A stretch of DNA of 64,000 nucleotides from Gracilaria domingensis (taxonomy: Eukaryota > Rhodophyta > Florideophyceae > Gracilariales > Gracilariaceae). Position numbers and translations under genes: made by a program. The DNA is taken from the NCBI GenBank assembly GCA_022539475.1, contig VCMS01000001.1, positions 248,001 to 312,000 of the forward strand, in the 5' to 3' direction. Position 1 is the first letter of the stretch. Each line of letters begins with the position of its first letter. Shown piece by piece: positions 19,947 to 29,778 of the stretch. Below the pieces are notes generated by a model that made no database searches, was not told the DNA's origin, and saw only the letters and a program-made list of their open reading frames with translations.

Positions 19947-20082
19947 TGCAGAGGCGCTGGCGGTGGCGCGAGATGGCGGCGAGGTTGCGGCGCAGGGCGG
20001 CCGACAGGAGAGCGGCAGAGCGGCGGGCGAATTATATCACATCACGGCAGCGCGCAAATGGGTGCGGAATCGAACGCTGGGC

Positions 20083-20090
20083 GACGTCAC
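20083..20090. promoter_or_regulatory. ACGT element upstream of bZIP2
   Basis: GACGTCAC about 137-144 bp upstream of the bZIP2 ATG, in a GC-rich stretch (19947-20213) that also carries the 3' end of bZIP3. It has the ACGTCA core of bZIP sites. Confidence 0.45.
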
Positions 20091-20213
20091 GCGTCGACGC
20101 GACTCGCGCGCCAAGGCGCCTCCGCGGCCAATGCGCGCGCGCCCACTGGCGCGTGGCGTTTCGAAATTCTAAAACGGAGGACGTCCAGTTTAAGATAGTT
20201 GGCAGCGAGGAGG

Positions 20214-21596
20214 TCAGCGCGGCGGCAGGTTGACGACGTGCGCCAGCCGCTCGGCCACGTCGGAGCGCTGCCGCCCCAGCAGCAGCCGCAGCTGCACGTT
20301 CTCGCGCCGCAGCTCGCCCTCGCGCTCGCGCAGCACCTGCTCCCGCTCCACCGCGACGCGCAGCGCGTCGCGCAGCTGGTCCGTGCGCTCCTTCCGCTTG
20401 GCGTTGCTTCTTGCCGCCGCCAGCCGGTTCCGCTCCTTTCGCAGCTCGATCTTCCGCGCGCGCTCGTCCAGCAGCAGCGCCGCCGCGCCGCCGCTGCCGT
20501 CGTGCGACTGCGACCGCGACTGCGACGCCGTCTGCGATGGCGACGCCGGCTTTGTCTGCGCCTGAGAGCATGCGTACAGCATGGCCTCCATGCCGCGCTC
20601 CACCGCGCTGCTTCCCTGCGATGACGCCGTCCATTGTGCCGTCCAGTGTGGATGTTGCGCCGGCGCCATGCCGCTGCTCGTCATTGCGCCGCCGCTCGTC
20701 ATTATGCCGCCGCTCGCCATCACGCCGCCGCTCGTCATCACGCCGCTGCTCGCCATCACGTCCGGCCCGCTGCTGCTTTTCAGTTGCTGTCCCATCAGCC
20801 GCGTCAGGTCCGTCGTGCTCTTCGACCACATTTGCGTCACCAACCGCGCCTCGATTGATACCGCGCCGTGTTGGAATACGTGCAGCACGCAGTCGCCGTG
20901 AAACCGTCCTCCCTGGAACGCCATGTTAGCGCGATCTCTCTGAAAGTCAAACGCTTGTGTCGCCACCGCCAGTGGAAACCGACAGCAGCAGTCCCCACTT
21001 CCATCGTCCAGGTTTACCACCCCGTCTCGCCCGCACACGGGACATTGTCGCAGTTCTCGTGAGGTAGAGATCGTGTGCAACGCATTTCCTGCCGCTTCAA
21101 CGTGGTCTGCTTCGCACGCCCGTCGGAACGATGCTGCTTGAAATCGCGCGTTTATCCTTGTCCGTCTCCGTGCCGAATGGAACGTAACAAGCTCCAGCTC
21201 TATAATATCCAGAGTTGGCACGCTCACCGCCAACAGTTTCCCGTTAGTGTCGTCGCGAGCATATCGCATGTGCACATGTCGTCGTCCATCGCCGTCCAAG
21301 TATTGTACAGAGCAGTGGCCCAAAGCCACCGCGCCCACGTTTATAGCAGGTGTAGACCGAAAGTTAACGTTGTGTGAGTGATCGAAAATACGCCCGTACC
21401 GCACTGGTATCACCTCCTGGGCGCTCACTCGCAGCAACGCGCTCAAGCTCTCAGGTCTGTCATGTGATACTCGTGTTTCGCCATCTTCGTAAGAGCCGAG
21501 CAAGAACTGGTGTATGACGGGCATCTGACATATCGAGAAAATTTCTTGAAGCGTCTTTGAAACATGTGTATTCCCTTTGGTCCTTGAGGTGCTCAT
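20214..21596 (-). CDS. bZIP3: atypical bZIP transcription factor, GC-rich 3' half
   Basis: 460 residues from the ATG at 21594-21596. The shared N-terminal domain is shorter: the helix IFSICQMPVIHQFLL, 'MRYARDD', CPVCGRDGVV...CCC (Cys set at about 183-203) and TQAFDF with 'GRFHGD'. Near residues 279-308 is a six-residue tandem repeat (VMASSG/IMTSGG type), encoded by five 18-bp units. The bZIP (about 382-440) has basic region NRLAAARSN, with Asn398 (codon 20403-20405) instead of Arg, and zipper REGELRRENVQLR. The second half of the gene is much richer in G and C than bZIP1 or bZIP4, with alanine and arginine codons ending in C or G. Upstream lies a 7-bp-arm inverted repeat at 21760-21776. Confidence 0.86.
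   Translation of the reverse strand: MSTSRTKGNTHVSKTLQEIFSICQMPVIHQFLLGSYEDGETRVSHDRPESLSALLRVSAQEVIPVRYGRIFDHSHNVNFRSTPAINVGAVALGHCSVQYLDGDGRRHVHMRYARDDTNGKLLAVSVPTLDIIELELVTFHSARRRTRINARFQAASFRRACEADHVEAAGNALHTISTSRELRQCPVCGRDGVVNLDDGSGDCCCRFPLAVATQAFDFQRDRANMAFQGGRFHGDCVLHVFQHGAVSIEARLVTQMWSKSTTDLTRLMGQQLKSSSGPDVMASSGVMTSGGVMASGGIMTSGGAMTSSGMAPAQHPHWTAQWTASSQGSSAVERGMEAMLYACSQAQTKPASPSQTASQSRSQSHDGSGGAAALLLDERARKIELRKERNRLAAARSNAKRKERTDQLRDALRVAVEREQVLREREGELRRENVQLRLLLGRQRSDVAERLAHVVNLPPR
20670..20759 (-). repeat. 18-bp coding minisatellite inside bZIP3
   Basis: Five tandem 18-bp units with a few substitutions encode Met/Ala-or-Thr/Ser/Gly hexapeptides. The unit is a multiple of three, so copy-number change keeps the frame. 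Confidence 0.85.
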
Positions 21597-23783
21597 ACTT
21601 CACCTTAACAATCAATCGGCGGCGGTGTGCGTCCAGTTTTCGAACCACAACACGCCGCCTGGCCTTGACCAAATTTTTGCAGCAGGGAGAGAGGTATGCG
21701 AAGAAAATGGTTGTACGCGGCAACTGAGTTGCACTATGTCGAGTACAGCTAGGCTGGCGCGTTGTGGCGCACAACGTGGTTGACGACGTAGTTGAAAATG
21801 CGCTTCACAATCGTTCGTTTAGCCCAGCGATGCACGCTAACGAACGCGGTTTGAGTTCCAAATGAGAGAACCAGTCCTCAAGCCCTCTGATATTGTCAAA
21901 GTTCCTCTTCCCCTATGGGATCTCTCAACCACTTGGAACGCACAACTTGACTTAGGTCCTTGAGCTTCGCCATGAGCCATGTGCGAAAATGGCACGGTCG
22001 CACGTGGCACCCCTTCAGTCCTGCTGAGTCGTGGGCGGCAGTTAAATCCGGTCACGAGAGTTCTCGAGTTGCGTAGATGTTACAAGCATCTAGCGACGTC
22101 ATCATCCCGAGTCGTCTGCCCGCGGCACCCAATCGAGGACGCGACCAAACCTCCCCTGTACCGTGGAACTAAAATTATGCGCGCTGTCTATAATAGGCAA
22201 CCTTGTTGTAGCATGAGCCCATCATGTCATTCGCGTCGGTTTTCCTCGCTCACGCTCTCCTCTACAAGACGTCATGGCGGCATAGGATCAGCATCCAGCT
22301 ATGCAACGTAGCGGAACCCGTAGCCAATTGCAAAGGTATTTGTGTTACATTCACTTGTTTGCATACCCTCTCCGATGCGATCTACCCCTGGTATGCCTTC
22401 AGCTCAGGGCTGCTGCATACCGCTTTGAAATGAAGATACTGGAGGGCATCAGATTCTGTTGAAACAGTGTGTCAATCGCACTGTCGGCTGCTTTCGCGCT
22501 GATCATCTAGCTTACAAGTGCATTCGCCGTCTTTCCCGCAGACACCAATTGTGACATTCTGAAAAGCCACTGACCTGAGCCAGAACTGAGTCTGTTCTCT
22601 TGAGGGCAGGTCAAAATGACGTCACTAGTGTCCGGCTTTCCGCATTTTGCCCTCCTGACGCCCCAAGCGAAACTACCTGGCAACTCCGCACCCTTTCAAA
22701 CTGAGCAACCAGGTATGGCACAGATCAAAGTTGAAAGGCGACATAGCCCCCCGCTATCAAATGCTACCAACATTGCAAAGGTCTGCCAATAGCATGCCTC
22801 TACGTACTTATCACAGCCACTTTTGTGCCATTGTGGCAATCAGAACGAGATATTAAGCATTGTCGTCAGAAGTCTTTCTGCCAACATCTTTTCGAAAGTT
22901 TGCTTCCTTCGGTTCCTGTTCAGTGGGGTGATTTGTCGCTGTGCACCTCGCAGTGCACTTCGCATTGCGCCAACTTTCTGGTGTTGGTCAATAATAATGT
23001 GACCTCCACACTATGAAGGTCCCCATTGCTTCAGACCAAAACTCTGCAGAACCGACAAGCCTGTCGCCTTTGCACATTCCCTTCTCATAGATACATTTCT
23101 GTGACGCTTACCATACTTTGTAAGTTATTACGTACAGGCACTGCTTTCGCTTGCTCACTGTGCGGTGAGATGCGGAAATTCGTGGTGCCTGAACGCCTGC
23201 AGTACGAGTACATATTATTTATGATGATGGCCATGATTGTTCAGATGTCGGGGAACTTGCTTCTAGACTTCAAGCACCATATCATGCTCCATCGGAATAA
23301 TGGCCTCCGGAGACGCCCTGGACGCCTTGGCGACGCCATGAAGTTGTTCTCATAGTCGCGTTTCTGGAACCGTCCTTAAGATACCTCTGCGCTGTCATTT
23401 TTCCCAGCCATCCCACCTCAAGTCTACAGCATGCGGTGAACACTGAAAATACTTCCGTAAAGCAGCGCGAGGAGGTGGCATGCGGAAGCTCCAAGCCACT
23501 GCGTCAATTGAGCATAGAAGATTACAGACTGCAAACAGAACCATTCAAGGGTATACATACAATACATTCTACGCAAAGTATAAGATAAAATACATTCAGA
23601 ACTGATCTATACACAACACATCCAACGTTTCGTACTCCGAAAATAAATCTTGGAGCACTTCGTGCATTCTGATGAAAGCAAAGGATACATTTGCACGTAT
23701 GAACCTGCTTCAGGGCCACAAAAATCCCCATTCTTTTCCCCTTCGTATAACCCGCAATCACGAAGACATGCTCCCTATCTCCG
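21597..23783. other. Intergenic region between bZIP3 and bZIP4
   Basis: About 2.2 kb with only short frames (such as 21979-22311 and 23026-23355) that have no domain or exon signature. It contains a perfect CRE octamer TGACGTCA at 22617-22624 and the inverted repeat CGTTGTG-GCG-CACAACG at 21760-21776, about 165 bp upstream of the bZIP3 ATG. Moderately AT-rich elsewhere. Confidence 0.5.
22617..22624. promoter_or_regulatory. CRE octamer TGACGTCA
   Basis: The full palindromic bZIP site, about 1 kb upstream of bZIP3 and in the bZIP3-bZIP4 spacer. A single octamer is expected by chance about once in 65 kb, and three occur in the window. Confidence 0.4.
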
Positions 23784-25589
23784 TCAATGCGGGACAAGAA
23801 GCTTTGCACGTCGCACCTCGTTTCGTAATCTTGTATTCTCGTCTCGAAGCATCATTTCTCTCACGCGTAGCTTTACAGCCTTCTGTGTTAAGTTTGCCAG
23901 ATCTTTTCGAACTTTTTCGTTTCTCAGTTTCCGCTTCAAGTTACTGCGAGCTGCCGCTTCTCGATTACGCTTCTTCCGTATTTCGGTCTTTTCCTCCTCT
24001 GTCAAGATGCGTTGCGGTTTACCGTCATCTGGCTTGTCAATTTCCTTCTTTGAGCGTGACCTCTTGCTGTTCATTTTTGCCTCTATGGAACCTGTAATTT
24101 CAATTGTGTCCCCAACGGCTTGAGCATCTTCGTCTGTGACTTCATAACAGGGCCCGTCAAACGCCCTGAGATTCCCACAGCTGTCTCTACCGGAATGCAG
24201 AACAGGGTCAATGTCTTGACCTTCGCCATTAACACAGCTCATATCGCGTTTGCTTGATAATGACGCAGAAGATGTGCAGCAATCAGTGATACGATCTTTC
24301 TCCATCGGTGGAGTTCCTTCATCACGCGTACTTTGATCTTCATTCGCGTTAGATGAGCATACGTTGTGCATTTCCCCAAGAACCTCATGAGCGTCCATTA
24401 GAGTATCGGCGTCTTCTAAATCAACGTTAGCCACATCGGCGCTTCCATCAAACAAAGAGTCTGAGGCAAGCGTTTTCTGAGCCATGTCCGTATGAGCAGC
24501 CTCCGCCATCCTCTCGACATCTGCACTTGCATGCGGAACAACCAGAAGTGGTTCAGACATGTCATTTATTTCGACCGGTGACATGCGATGCTCATCGTTT
24601 GAGCTAATGTCGAACACGTTAACATCTACATTATGAGGTACATTCTCTCCAAGATCTGCAATTGCTTCCTGGGCGGCAGCGTTTACTGCGATTGGTTGAC
24701 CGTGTGGCATGACGAGAGCAAAGGGATTCTCCTTGACCTTCGCGAGGCGGTCTGTAACCGCCATGCGATGAAGACGATGGGTGATTTCGGGGTTTAGCTC
24801 GCCTTGAATCACACTACCAGATTGTAACGTGGCATTGATGGAACCGTGACCCACACTCCAAAGGCGAACTACTGTTGCTCCTTGATAAAAGCCGGTGTAG
24901 AGCTGCATATTGCTCGCTTCAAAACGAAAATCAAAGGGGTGAGTCGGGCGCTGTAGCGGTAGCTTGCACCCGCAATCTCCAGCAGTTGCATCAGCGCACA
25001 CAGGACAAGTTCGACGTTCGTCAGAGACGTTGTAGTATATAAGGGAGGAGGATATATCGCTCGGGTGCAAGATTCCTTTCGGGGTCCGTAAAACTCTTCG
25101 CAAACTGCGGCAGTCGAACTTCATACGGACACGGGTACGGCGGGTAGACGATTTATGTGTGAGGCAATCAACCTCAGTGACGCCGGTACGCTGATTTTCG
25201 CTTACGTGCAAGAAAACGCCGTTCGTATCATCACGAACGAAGCGAATACATTGCAAAGCGTCCTTCGCTTTACTTCTAGTTAGCTGTTCGACACAGAAGC
25301 CGGCAGTGATATGTTCGACGGAGAAAGCCGGAATGGAGTAGAACATAAGCTCTTTGTTGAAGTCGAAGGTATGGGCATATCGTGAGGAGGTCTCTGTGGC
25401 GTTGACGAAAATTCTCGCGGAGAGCGCGTGGCGTTTCTGCACGGGAGCAAGCAACATGGAGATGTCGGCAGCAGGGTCTGCATTGAAGATGAACTCAAAA
25501 ATCCATGGAATCCTGCACAACGCAAAGACATCCTCGAGAATTTGTTGTGTGTCGGAGGCTGGTGGTATTGGGACACACAACTGGTTCAT
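23784..25589 (-). CDS. bZIP4: atypical bZIP transcription factor with N-terminal Cys-motif domain
   Basis: 601 residues from the ATG at 25587-25589; the frame opens a few codons earlier only at a GTG. The shared N-terminal domain: FALCRIPWIFEFIF, 'YSIPAFSVEHITAGFCVE', 'IRFVRDD', CPVCADATAGDCGC at about 193-206, then THPFDF and 'TGFYQGATVV'. The middle region is long and acidic. The bZIP (about 530-601) has basic region NREAAARSN (Asn codon 23940-23942) and zipper REMMLRDENTRLR. A pair of inverted CACGTG boxes lies about 315-337 bp upstream. It is the last of the four clustered paralogues. Confidence 0.88.
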   Translation of the reverse strand: MNQLCVPIPPASDTQQILEDVFALCRIPWIFEFIFNADPAADISMLLAPVQKRHALSARIFVNATETSSRYAHTFDFNKELMFYSIPAFSVEHITAGFCVEQLTRSKAKDALQCIRFVRDDTNGVFLHVSENQRTGVTEVDCLTHKSSTRRTRVRMKFDCRSLRRVLRTPKGILHPSDISSSLIYYNVSDERRTCPVCADATAGDCGCKLPLQRPTHPFDFRFEASNMQLYTGFYQGATVVRLWSVGHGSINATLQSGSVIQGELNPEITHRLHRMAVTDRLAKVKENPFALVMPHGQPIAVNAAAQEAIADLGENVPHNVDVNVFDISSNDEHRMSPVEINDMSEPLLVVPHASADVERMAEAAHTDMAQKTLASDSLFDGSADVANVDLEDADTLMDAHEVLGEMHNVCSSNANEDQSTRDEGTPPMEKDRITDCCTSSASLSSKRDMSCVNGEGQDIDPVLHSGRDSCGNLRAFDGPCYEVTDEDAQAVGDTIEITGSIEAKMNSKRSRSKKEIDKPDDGKPQRILTEEEKTEIRKKRNREAAARSNLKRKLRNEKVRKDLANLTQKAVKLRVREMMLRDENTRLRNEVRRAKLLVPH

Positions 25590-27161
25590 TTCGGAGAGCA
25601 CGAGTGTTTCGCGTAAATGGAATCAAAGGAAAGTCATGAAAGTTGGGCCAAACGTCGCTCTGTCAACGCGCAGAGGAAGAAGGTACACGATATGTGAAGA
25701 GGGAATGAAGGGCAGCAGCGGTGTTCGTTCAAAAAGTTTGGAAGGAACTCGCTTAGGGCCAAAGGTGGATGCAATACCGAAAAAGACTAGAGATGCGGAT
25801 CTATGGGTGCTCGGGCTCGGGACAAATGCATCACCAAAACGCGGCTGCAGGCCTTCGTTCTTGCATCAGTTCACGACTGCTTGAGCCACAGGAGCTGGCG
25901 AACCCACGTGTGAATCAAACACGTGGACGCCGTGGTCTGTTATGTCACGGTCTCAGGCACGCTGTATGGCGTCTGATCTGTATGCATGTGCTGGCAAGCA
26001 GATGCACCTGACGTCGAGGTACACGTCCAGGTACTCTTGCGCCATCGTCGGCATCACCGGCACTTACAGATAGCTTCACTTCGGCTACTGTAAAGGCGTT
26101 TTGATCAGAGGCGGCGTATTCATGTAGTCACCTTTCCAAATGAATGATTTGAACAACAACCCTAGTTCAGAAATTCAGCCGGTAGCATGCCCCTTCGGAC
26201 ATTTGTGTCGAGCGGTGTTTCTCGAAGCAAACGTTATGGGTGCACAGCCAGGAAATCCTCCGTAGCAGAAGTTTCCGACTCGGAGTCGGAAATCGTTTCT
26301 GCGAACGCGAGGACCAGATCGCTGGGATAAGCGCAGAACCCGAAGCAGTGAGTGCGGCGACAGAAAAAGGCGATGCTTGAATCCAACAAACTTGCTTGAG
26401 GCAACTGCTGTTGAACGAATTTTGCTCGGGCGTGAATTCATTCATGGTACGAACTAATCCCCTAGTCCACATTTTCTGTGCGAAATCGCTCAGCTCTCGA
26501 ACGCAACTTTTCGAGAAGAAAAGCGTTACCTCTATTCCGAGTTTCTATTAGCAACACCGAGGAACAAAAAGCACCTCACGCCCTGTAACCATACCTCATT
26601 ATCACCAACTCAATAGCAGCCTTTCGTTTTTCAACTGAAGCAAGTGCATCAATGAGCATCACCTCAATCATTGGGGGCCCAATTTGCAGAAACAGATTAA
26701 AGCAAAGATATTGGGCGTTGTTCAATTCGTCGCCGTGACTGTGGTATCTGGTATCAGCATACCCATTTCACCATTTTATACTTCTCGCTGACACAGCCTA
26801 AGCAAACGTGCAGGTCATCGGAAGACAACGGTACGTCCTTTTGGCATAACAGACTCTGTTCAACGCCCCTTCACTATGAAAATGCGTTTCTAACAGCAGA
26901 ATATGGCAGAAGAATAGCTGACAATTGCCGGTGAGCCTTCAAGTTCAACGATGATAGAAAGCCGCAATGATTGCCAAAGCACGTATACACCAACGTTTGT
27001 TTCCCTTTTCCATTCTATTTATCTCATCCGCGCATCGTTGCTTGCATTGAAACTGTATTCTGCCATTGTTTCGTCTGCCTTCGAGGCGTAAATTCTGAGC
27101 GCAGTTGGTTTGTTGCAGTTTCTCTTTTACCCTGTCCATCAGGTGCCTTTATCTGAAACGG
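25590..27161. promoter_or_regulatory. Divergent intergenic region upstream of bZIP4 and the membrane-protein gene
   Basis: About 1.6 kb. It carries the G-box pair at 25904-25926, a TGACGTCG word near 26010 and a 21-nt palindrome at 26272-26292 (10-bp arms TTTCCGACTC / GAGTCGGAAA around one base). Minus frames at 26167-26472 lack any support. Confidence 0.5.
25904..25926. promoter_or_regulatory. Paired inverted G-boxes upstream of bZIP4
   Basis: CCACGTGT (25904-25911) and ACACGTGG (25919-25926) form a perfect inverted repeat with a 7-nt spacer, 315-337 bp before the bZIP4 start. Each arm contains the bZIP G-box CACGTG. The geometry resembles the pair upstream of bZIP1. Confidence 0.6.
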
Positions 27162-28160
27162 ATGTACTCATTGTTTTCCTTTGCTCTTCTCTTTACGACT
27201 TTTGCAGCATGGAACGCCGGACAAAAAGTCTGGCTACTCGTCGATTCCATTGCAACAATGATTTTTGGAGCATCGCTTCTGCTTAGTCCTAACATTCTAC
27301 TTCTGTTTCAAACAACAGTTGAACTTGACCCAGTCTCCATTTATCTAGCTCGTGTCGTGGGTCTTATGATCTTTTCTTCGTCATTTGTTTCACATCGAGC
27401 TTTTGTTAGCAAAGATAGACTCGACAGATATGTCATCATTCTTTCAAGGACAGTAACCGCTCTTCTATTCGTTGTCATTTCTGTGTACGGAAAAGCGCAT
27501 TACCCCGAGTGGAGCGACGAATTTCTTCACACTACATGCATTGGAGCTCTTTGTTGGTTTCTTCCAAACCTATTCTACGCAATATCCACGGCTCCATTGG
27601 GACGAACAGAATCAATTCAAGTTTCTGGTTTCCTTCTAACTGACTTTTTCTTGACTATAACTTCAGGGTTTCTCTGGTTCGGTTTCCCACAAGGCTTACT
27701 TCGCATGCAAATCAGATTGAAGCCAAATTCCATCTCGGTTACGATTTCACGTTTTCTCGGCGCCTTGCTAATTGGAAACGCTTTTAGTTCAATACTGGCG
27801 GCTTGTCTATGTTCTCTGAGAACAAAGAAGTATCTCTTCTCCGTCAAGATCATAACTGCTATGACCCTGATGCTTCTCATCGTCTTCGGACATTCATGGG
27901 CACAGCACTTCGTTAGCACTCACTTTCTGATCGGAACAGCTGCTGCTATAGTTTGGGGACTCAATTCAGCCGTGGGATACATGATGATAGCACTTACTTA
28001 CGTTGGATACTATGAAACGAAGCAGAGGCCTTTTCGTTCGTACTGCACCTCTCAGTCTCTGTCTGCTGGCAGCTTACCAACTACAGCGTTGACATTCTCG
28101 AAGAAACCAGATAACAGGTTTCCAGGACAGACTTCTGCTAAATATATCGTACGACAATAG
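27162..28160 (+). CDS. Multi-pass membrane protein with internal duplication, unknown family
   Basis: 332 residues from the first in-frame ATG at 27162. About eight hydrophobic segments cover most of the length. Two halves resemble each other: a DSIATMIFGASLLL...PVSIYLARVVGLMIFSSSF block (about residues 27-85) and a DFFLTITSGFLWF...SISVTISRFLGALLIGNAF block (about 165-220), each followed by a Lys/Arg loop and another helix. This two-fold repeat is typical of small transporters and channel-like proteins, but I cannot name the family. The C-terminal 50 residues are polar, Ser/Thr-rich and probably cytosolic. Confidence 0.75.
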   Translation: MYSLFSFALLFTTFAAWNAGQKVWLLVDSIATMIFGASLLLSPNILLLFQTTVELDPVSIYLARVVGLMIFSSSFVSHRAFVSKDRLDRYVIILSRTVTALLFVVISVYGKAHYPEWSDEFLHTTCIGALCWFLPNLFYAISTAPLGRTESIQVSGFLLTDFFLTITSGFLWFGFPQGLLRMQIRLKPNSISVTISRFLGALLIGNAFSSILAACLCSLRTKKYLFSVKIITAMTLMLLIVFGHSWAQHFVSTHFLIGTAAAIVWGLNSAVGYMMIALTYVGYYETKQRPFRSYCTSQSLSAGSLPTTALTFSKKPDNRFPGQTSAKYIVRQ

Positions 28161-28514
28161 ACATCGCAGCCCTTTCTTCTGAAAGAATTGACCGCAATTT
28201 TGTGAACTCAACAAACAAAACCGTTGAGGTCTGTTTTCTTTTGTTATTGTTAGGAGACCAAATGCGTAGGAGCGCACACGATAAACAAAGATGCATCTGA
28301 CGCACCCTCAACTGTGTCATTACAGGAAAGGTGGACAGGCATCAACATCTATAGCATTGTGTGACACGTTCGATGCCAAGTAGCCTCCTTCGTTCTCTTC
28401 TGCAAAGAATCACGATTGGCGGAGAGTTTTAGTGTAGTTCCTGTACGCCAGTGCCGGAATTCTGCTTCCCTTTCTCATGACGTAAATTTCTCCGGGATCT
28501 TCTCGAACCTCAAG
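28161..28514. other. Convergent 3' intergenic region
   Basis: About 350 bp between the membrane-protein gene and EFG1, whose stops face each other. Nothing recognised. Confidence 0.5.
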
Positions 28515-29159
28515 TCAGTCGCTGTGACTGTCTTCGTCTAGAAAGAAATCATCGGCTACATTATCATCTGCGTTGGATGCAGTTTGATTCTCGGGTGTGG
28601 TATTCGAGCCCTCAATAATGGCCCGCACTTGCTCAACGCTCTTCCTTGTCTCATCCGTATGACCGCCAGATGGAAACAACGCGATATACTTTCTATTTTT
28701 CGGGTATCTTTGGATGTACTGCATATCTCTCTGCGCTTGCATCTTAGCTTCTTGGTCTTCCGGCTTATCACCTTTCTTGGCAATGTTGTCCAAAATACGT
28801 TGGACCTTCTTGCGTTCGAAGAACTTGACCCTCTTATACCGAGTTTCAAACTTTTGCTCACGGGCTCTTCGTTCTCGTTCGGTTCGTACTCTTTTCCATT
28901 CTTCAAGTTCTTGGTTCTTTCTTTTCAAAACACTCGCAGGTAGTTCATGTTCCTTATGCTTTAGATAGCGTTCAATACTCCGAATCTGATTTGCAGGGAG
29001 CTTGGATCTTGACCTTTTCCTGCTTGCAGAGGATGACGATTTTTGAATTCGTGGTTTGGAAGTGGGGAATTCTGGCTTGACATGATGTTGGTGAACAACA
29101 CTCGACGACGTTCTCTCTCCATCTTCACTATTGTCATCGAACCGCATGTGAGACGCCAT
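28515..29159 (-). CDS. EFG1: EFG1-like rRNA-processing protein
   Basis: 214 residues from the ATG at 29157-29159 (MASHMRF). The sequence from about residue 50 to 150 has the Efg1 signature: a basic linker, NQIRSIERYLKHKEHELPAS, a Glu/Lys/Arg-rich coiled coil and 'RYKRVKFFERKKVQRILDNI'. It ends in an acidic tail DDFFLDEDSHSD. In yeast Efg1 acts in the nucleolus in early 18S rRNA maturation as part of 90S pre-ribosomes. The size is close to the family norm. It is transcribed away from NOP9, with a tRNA gene between them, so two 18S-maturation factors may share a promoter region. Confidence 0.85.
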   Translation of the reverse strand: MASHMRFDDNSEDGERTSSSVVHQHHVKPEFPTSKPRIQKSSSSASRKRSRSKLPANQIRSIERYLKHKEHELPASVLKRKNQELEEWKRVRTERERRAREQKFETRYKRVKFFERKKVQRILDNIAKKGDKPEDQEAKMQAQRDMQYIQRYPKNRKYIALFPSGGHTDETRKSVEQVRAIIEGSNTTPENQTASNADDNVADDFFLDEDSHSD

Positions 29160-29778
29160 CTCGCAGTATCGTATGGCTAGTGTCACAAGAGCATGTCCTT
29201 CTGCAGGTTATGAAGGATATAAGAGACGCGTTCGCGGCCACCGAACAAGCATTGTTCTCGGCATGCTGGATGGGTGCGATGCTTACGATGTGCAGCCTTT
29301 CGGGCGGAACGTGTTGGGAAAGAAGAGAAAAACTGCCTGCAAAATATAATTGTGCATGACCCGGATGGGATTTGAACCCACAACCTTTTGATCTGGAGTC
29401 AACTGCGCTACCGTTGCGCCACCAGGCCTGCAAGATGCAATGTTTAAGGCACATTAATGAAATTTATTCCGGGGATGTAATTTCGGTGTACCCTGTACTA
29501 CAGTATACCTTCAAACACACACATAGATCTTCAGAGCATAGATCCAAATTGAAACCAAACCAGACAACGCAACACAACGCTTCAATGCTTCTGAGCCTTG
29601 TCGTAAATACGAGGACTACCACTCTGAAGTATTGGGCGAACTGGAAATCAGCTTCATCTCTCTGCTTCGAAAAGCGCACTCGTGAGCTGGCAATCAAGTG
29701 ACTTGTGAAGGTTAATTCAGGAGGAGCCAAGAACCAGAAACGCTTGTTTTGCAACACGGCGAGTTGCTTTCATATGAT
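29160..29778. promoter_or_regulatory. Divergent EFG1/NOP9 intergenic region with embedded tRNA gene
   Basis: About 620 bp between the two start codons. The tRNA-Trp gene at 29357-29428 lies on the minus strand nearer to EFG1. No other feature seen. Confidence 0.55.
29357..29428 (-). tRNA. tRNA-Trp (anticodon CCA)
   Basis: A 72-nt cloverleaf folds on the minus strand. The 7-bp acceptor stem (GGCCTGG with CCGGGTC, two G-U pairs) is followed by discriminator A, D-arm GCGC/GCGC with GGTA in the loop, anticodon loop CTCCAGA (CCA, Trp), a short variable loop and T-arm GTGGG-TTCAAAT-CCCAT. The first pair of the anticodon stem (27-43) is a G-A mismatch. There is no intron and no encoded CCA, as expected for a nuclear gene. 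Confidence 0.95.

Noticed and set aside
20199-20929. Plus-strand frames opposite bZIP3 rich in Arg, Ser and Leu
   Set aside because: Shadow frames of a GC-rich coding sequence on the other strand.
26167-26472. Minus-strand frames of about 100 codons upstream of the membrane-protein gene
   Set aside because: No domain, no splice context; probably chance.
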